From Lethocerus indicus (Eukaryota; Arthropoda; Insecta; Hemiptera; Belostomatidae), in the NCBI GenBank assembly GCA_019843655.1, contig JACDQD010000006.1, forward strand, positions 21,346,246 to 21,410,245: a stretch of 64,000 nucleotides of DNA, given 5' to 3'. The notes below the pieces were generated by a model. It had not been told where the DNA came from. It ran no database searches and saw only the letters and a list, made by a program, of their open reading frames with translations. Of this stretch, positions 63,501 through 64,000 are shown one piece after another (within the stretch, counting starts at the first letter, position 1; each line of letters opens with the position of its first letter). The translations under genes and the position numbers were made by a program.

Positions 63501-64000
63501 GGCCCATTAAACCGGCGAAAAACGCACCACTCGACAACAACGACCCCAAACACAGGGGGAGGTGGGGGCCACTGACAGAAAAAGGAAATTAAGGTCAGTC
63601 GAGGAGCGAGTGGAGCAATTTTTAAAACCTGTGCTCTTGATCAATTGATACGGGCGGCGGGTTTTTATTCACCTTATTATTTGCAAGTGGGAACAGGCTT
63701 GTAGACAAGGCATATGCATGAAATTCAAAATGAGCTCAGGATAGAGTAGAAACTACTGGATGTAAGGGCTTTAATATTATTACTTTTGTATGTTGCAAAG
63801 TTGTTTATAATATAACTCCAGGGATTTTTAGTTAGTAGTCCTGATCTTTTGGACACATGAGAATATAATTAGTATTTAAAGAAGCCCGTACGTTCAAATA
63901 TTTTTTTATGTTTATTCATTAACACAATTGAAATTTTTAGTTCGGAATTTTTGGAGGCAAAACCGTTATTGTTATTGGGACAATATATAAATACTTTCGA

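Larger units (their letters stand above)
48609..64000. other. inferred crp intron, distal part
   Basis: About 15 kb, mixed GC-rich and AT-rich, no recognisable exon. Larger open frames (50606-50971, 53249-53590, 55897-56331, 56530-57112, 61277-61658, 62388-62768) overlap on several frames and have no known domains. It holds the octamer 13-mers at 53499 and 54549, another octamer at 58790-58797, and the palindromes ACGCGTACGCGT (55882-55893) and ACCCAATTGGGT (57348-57359). Whether the crp first exon begins beyond 64000 cannot be seen. Confidence 0.45.

Noticed and set aside
1..64000. CRISPR arrays, rRNA, known microRNA hairpins, bacterial or viral operons
   Set aside because: I looked for repeat-spacer arrays and for mature sequences of common insect microRNAs (such as let-7, mir-1, mir-9, mir-124, bantam) and saw none; gene structure is eukaryotic throughout.

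Overview
The window looks like nuclear DNA from an arthropod, most likely an insect. Genes are split by short GT-AG introns, the three recognisable proteins have clear animal orthologues, the SLC17-type transporter is of the arthropod-expanded kind, and the bHLH factor matches insect cropped/vertebrate TFAP4. I cannot name the species. Nothing bacterial, viral or CRISPR-like was seen.

Layout, with all genes on the minus strand. (1) 1009-4112: a complete nine-exon gene for a 496-residue SLC17-family (phosphate/anion cotransporter type) membrane transporter. Every exon junction was placed by hand and the frame closes exactly. (2) 5695-9320: a complete seven-exon orthologue of ZFYVE21, a FYVE zinc-finger endosomal/focal-adhesion protein of 223 residues. 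Its upstream region holds a perfect CRE, and a degenerate ~110-130 bp tandem repeat at about 10.0-10.45 kb carries nuclear-receptor half-sites. (3) 10.5-16.6 kb: AT-rich DNA with no convincing gene, including a (TA)25 tract; part may be crp 3' UTR. (4) 16634-19624: the last five coding exons of a TFAP4/cropped transcription factor, from helix 2 through two leucine-zipper stretches to a His/Gln-rich tail. The exon(s) for the start codon, basic region and helix 1 are not in the window, so they should lie beyond base 64000.

(5) 19625-64000: about 44 kb with no convincing protein-coding exon. It is inferred to be the large 5' intron of crp, possibly with other regulatory DNA. It is visibly richer in G+C and CpG than the 1-9 kb and 10.5-16 kb parts, and the many open frames overlap on several frames and both strands without recognisable protein. 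It holds GA/TC microsatellites, three copies of a 13-mer containing the POU octamer, YY1/Pho-like sites beside GA tracts, paired CAGCTG sites (the known AP-4 core), a palindromic Smad element next to a 26-bp palindrome, TATA-type promoter candidates, one well-spliced 49-nt exon candidate, and a 5'-truncated piggyBac transposase remnant at 48.07-48.61 kb.

The three genes do not form an obvious functional unit. The most distinctive content is the possible cis-regulatory landscape in the crp intron. I found no convincing new multi-gene system. All statements on conservation or binding are inference from motif reading; no alignment or database search was run.
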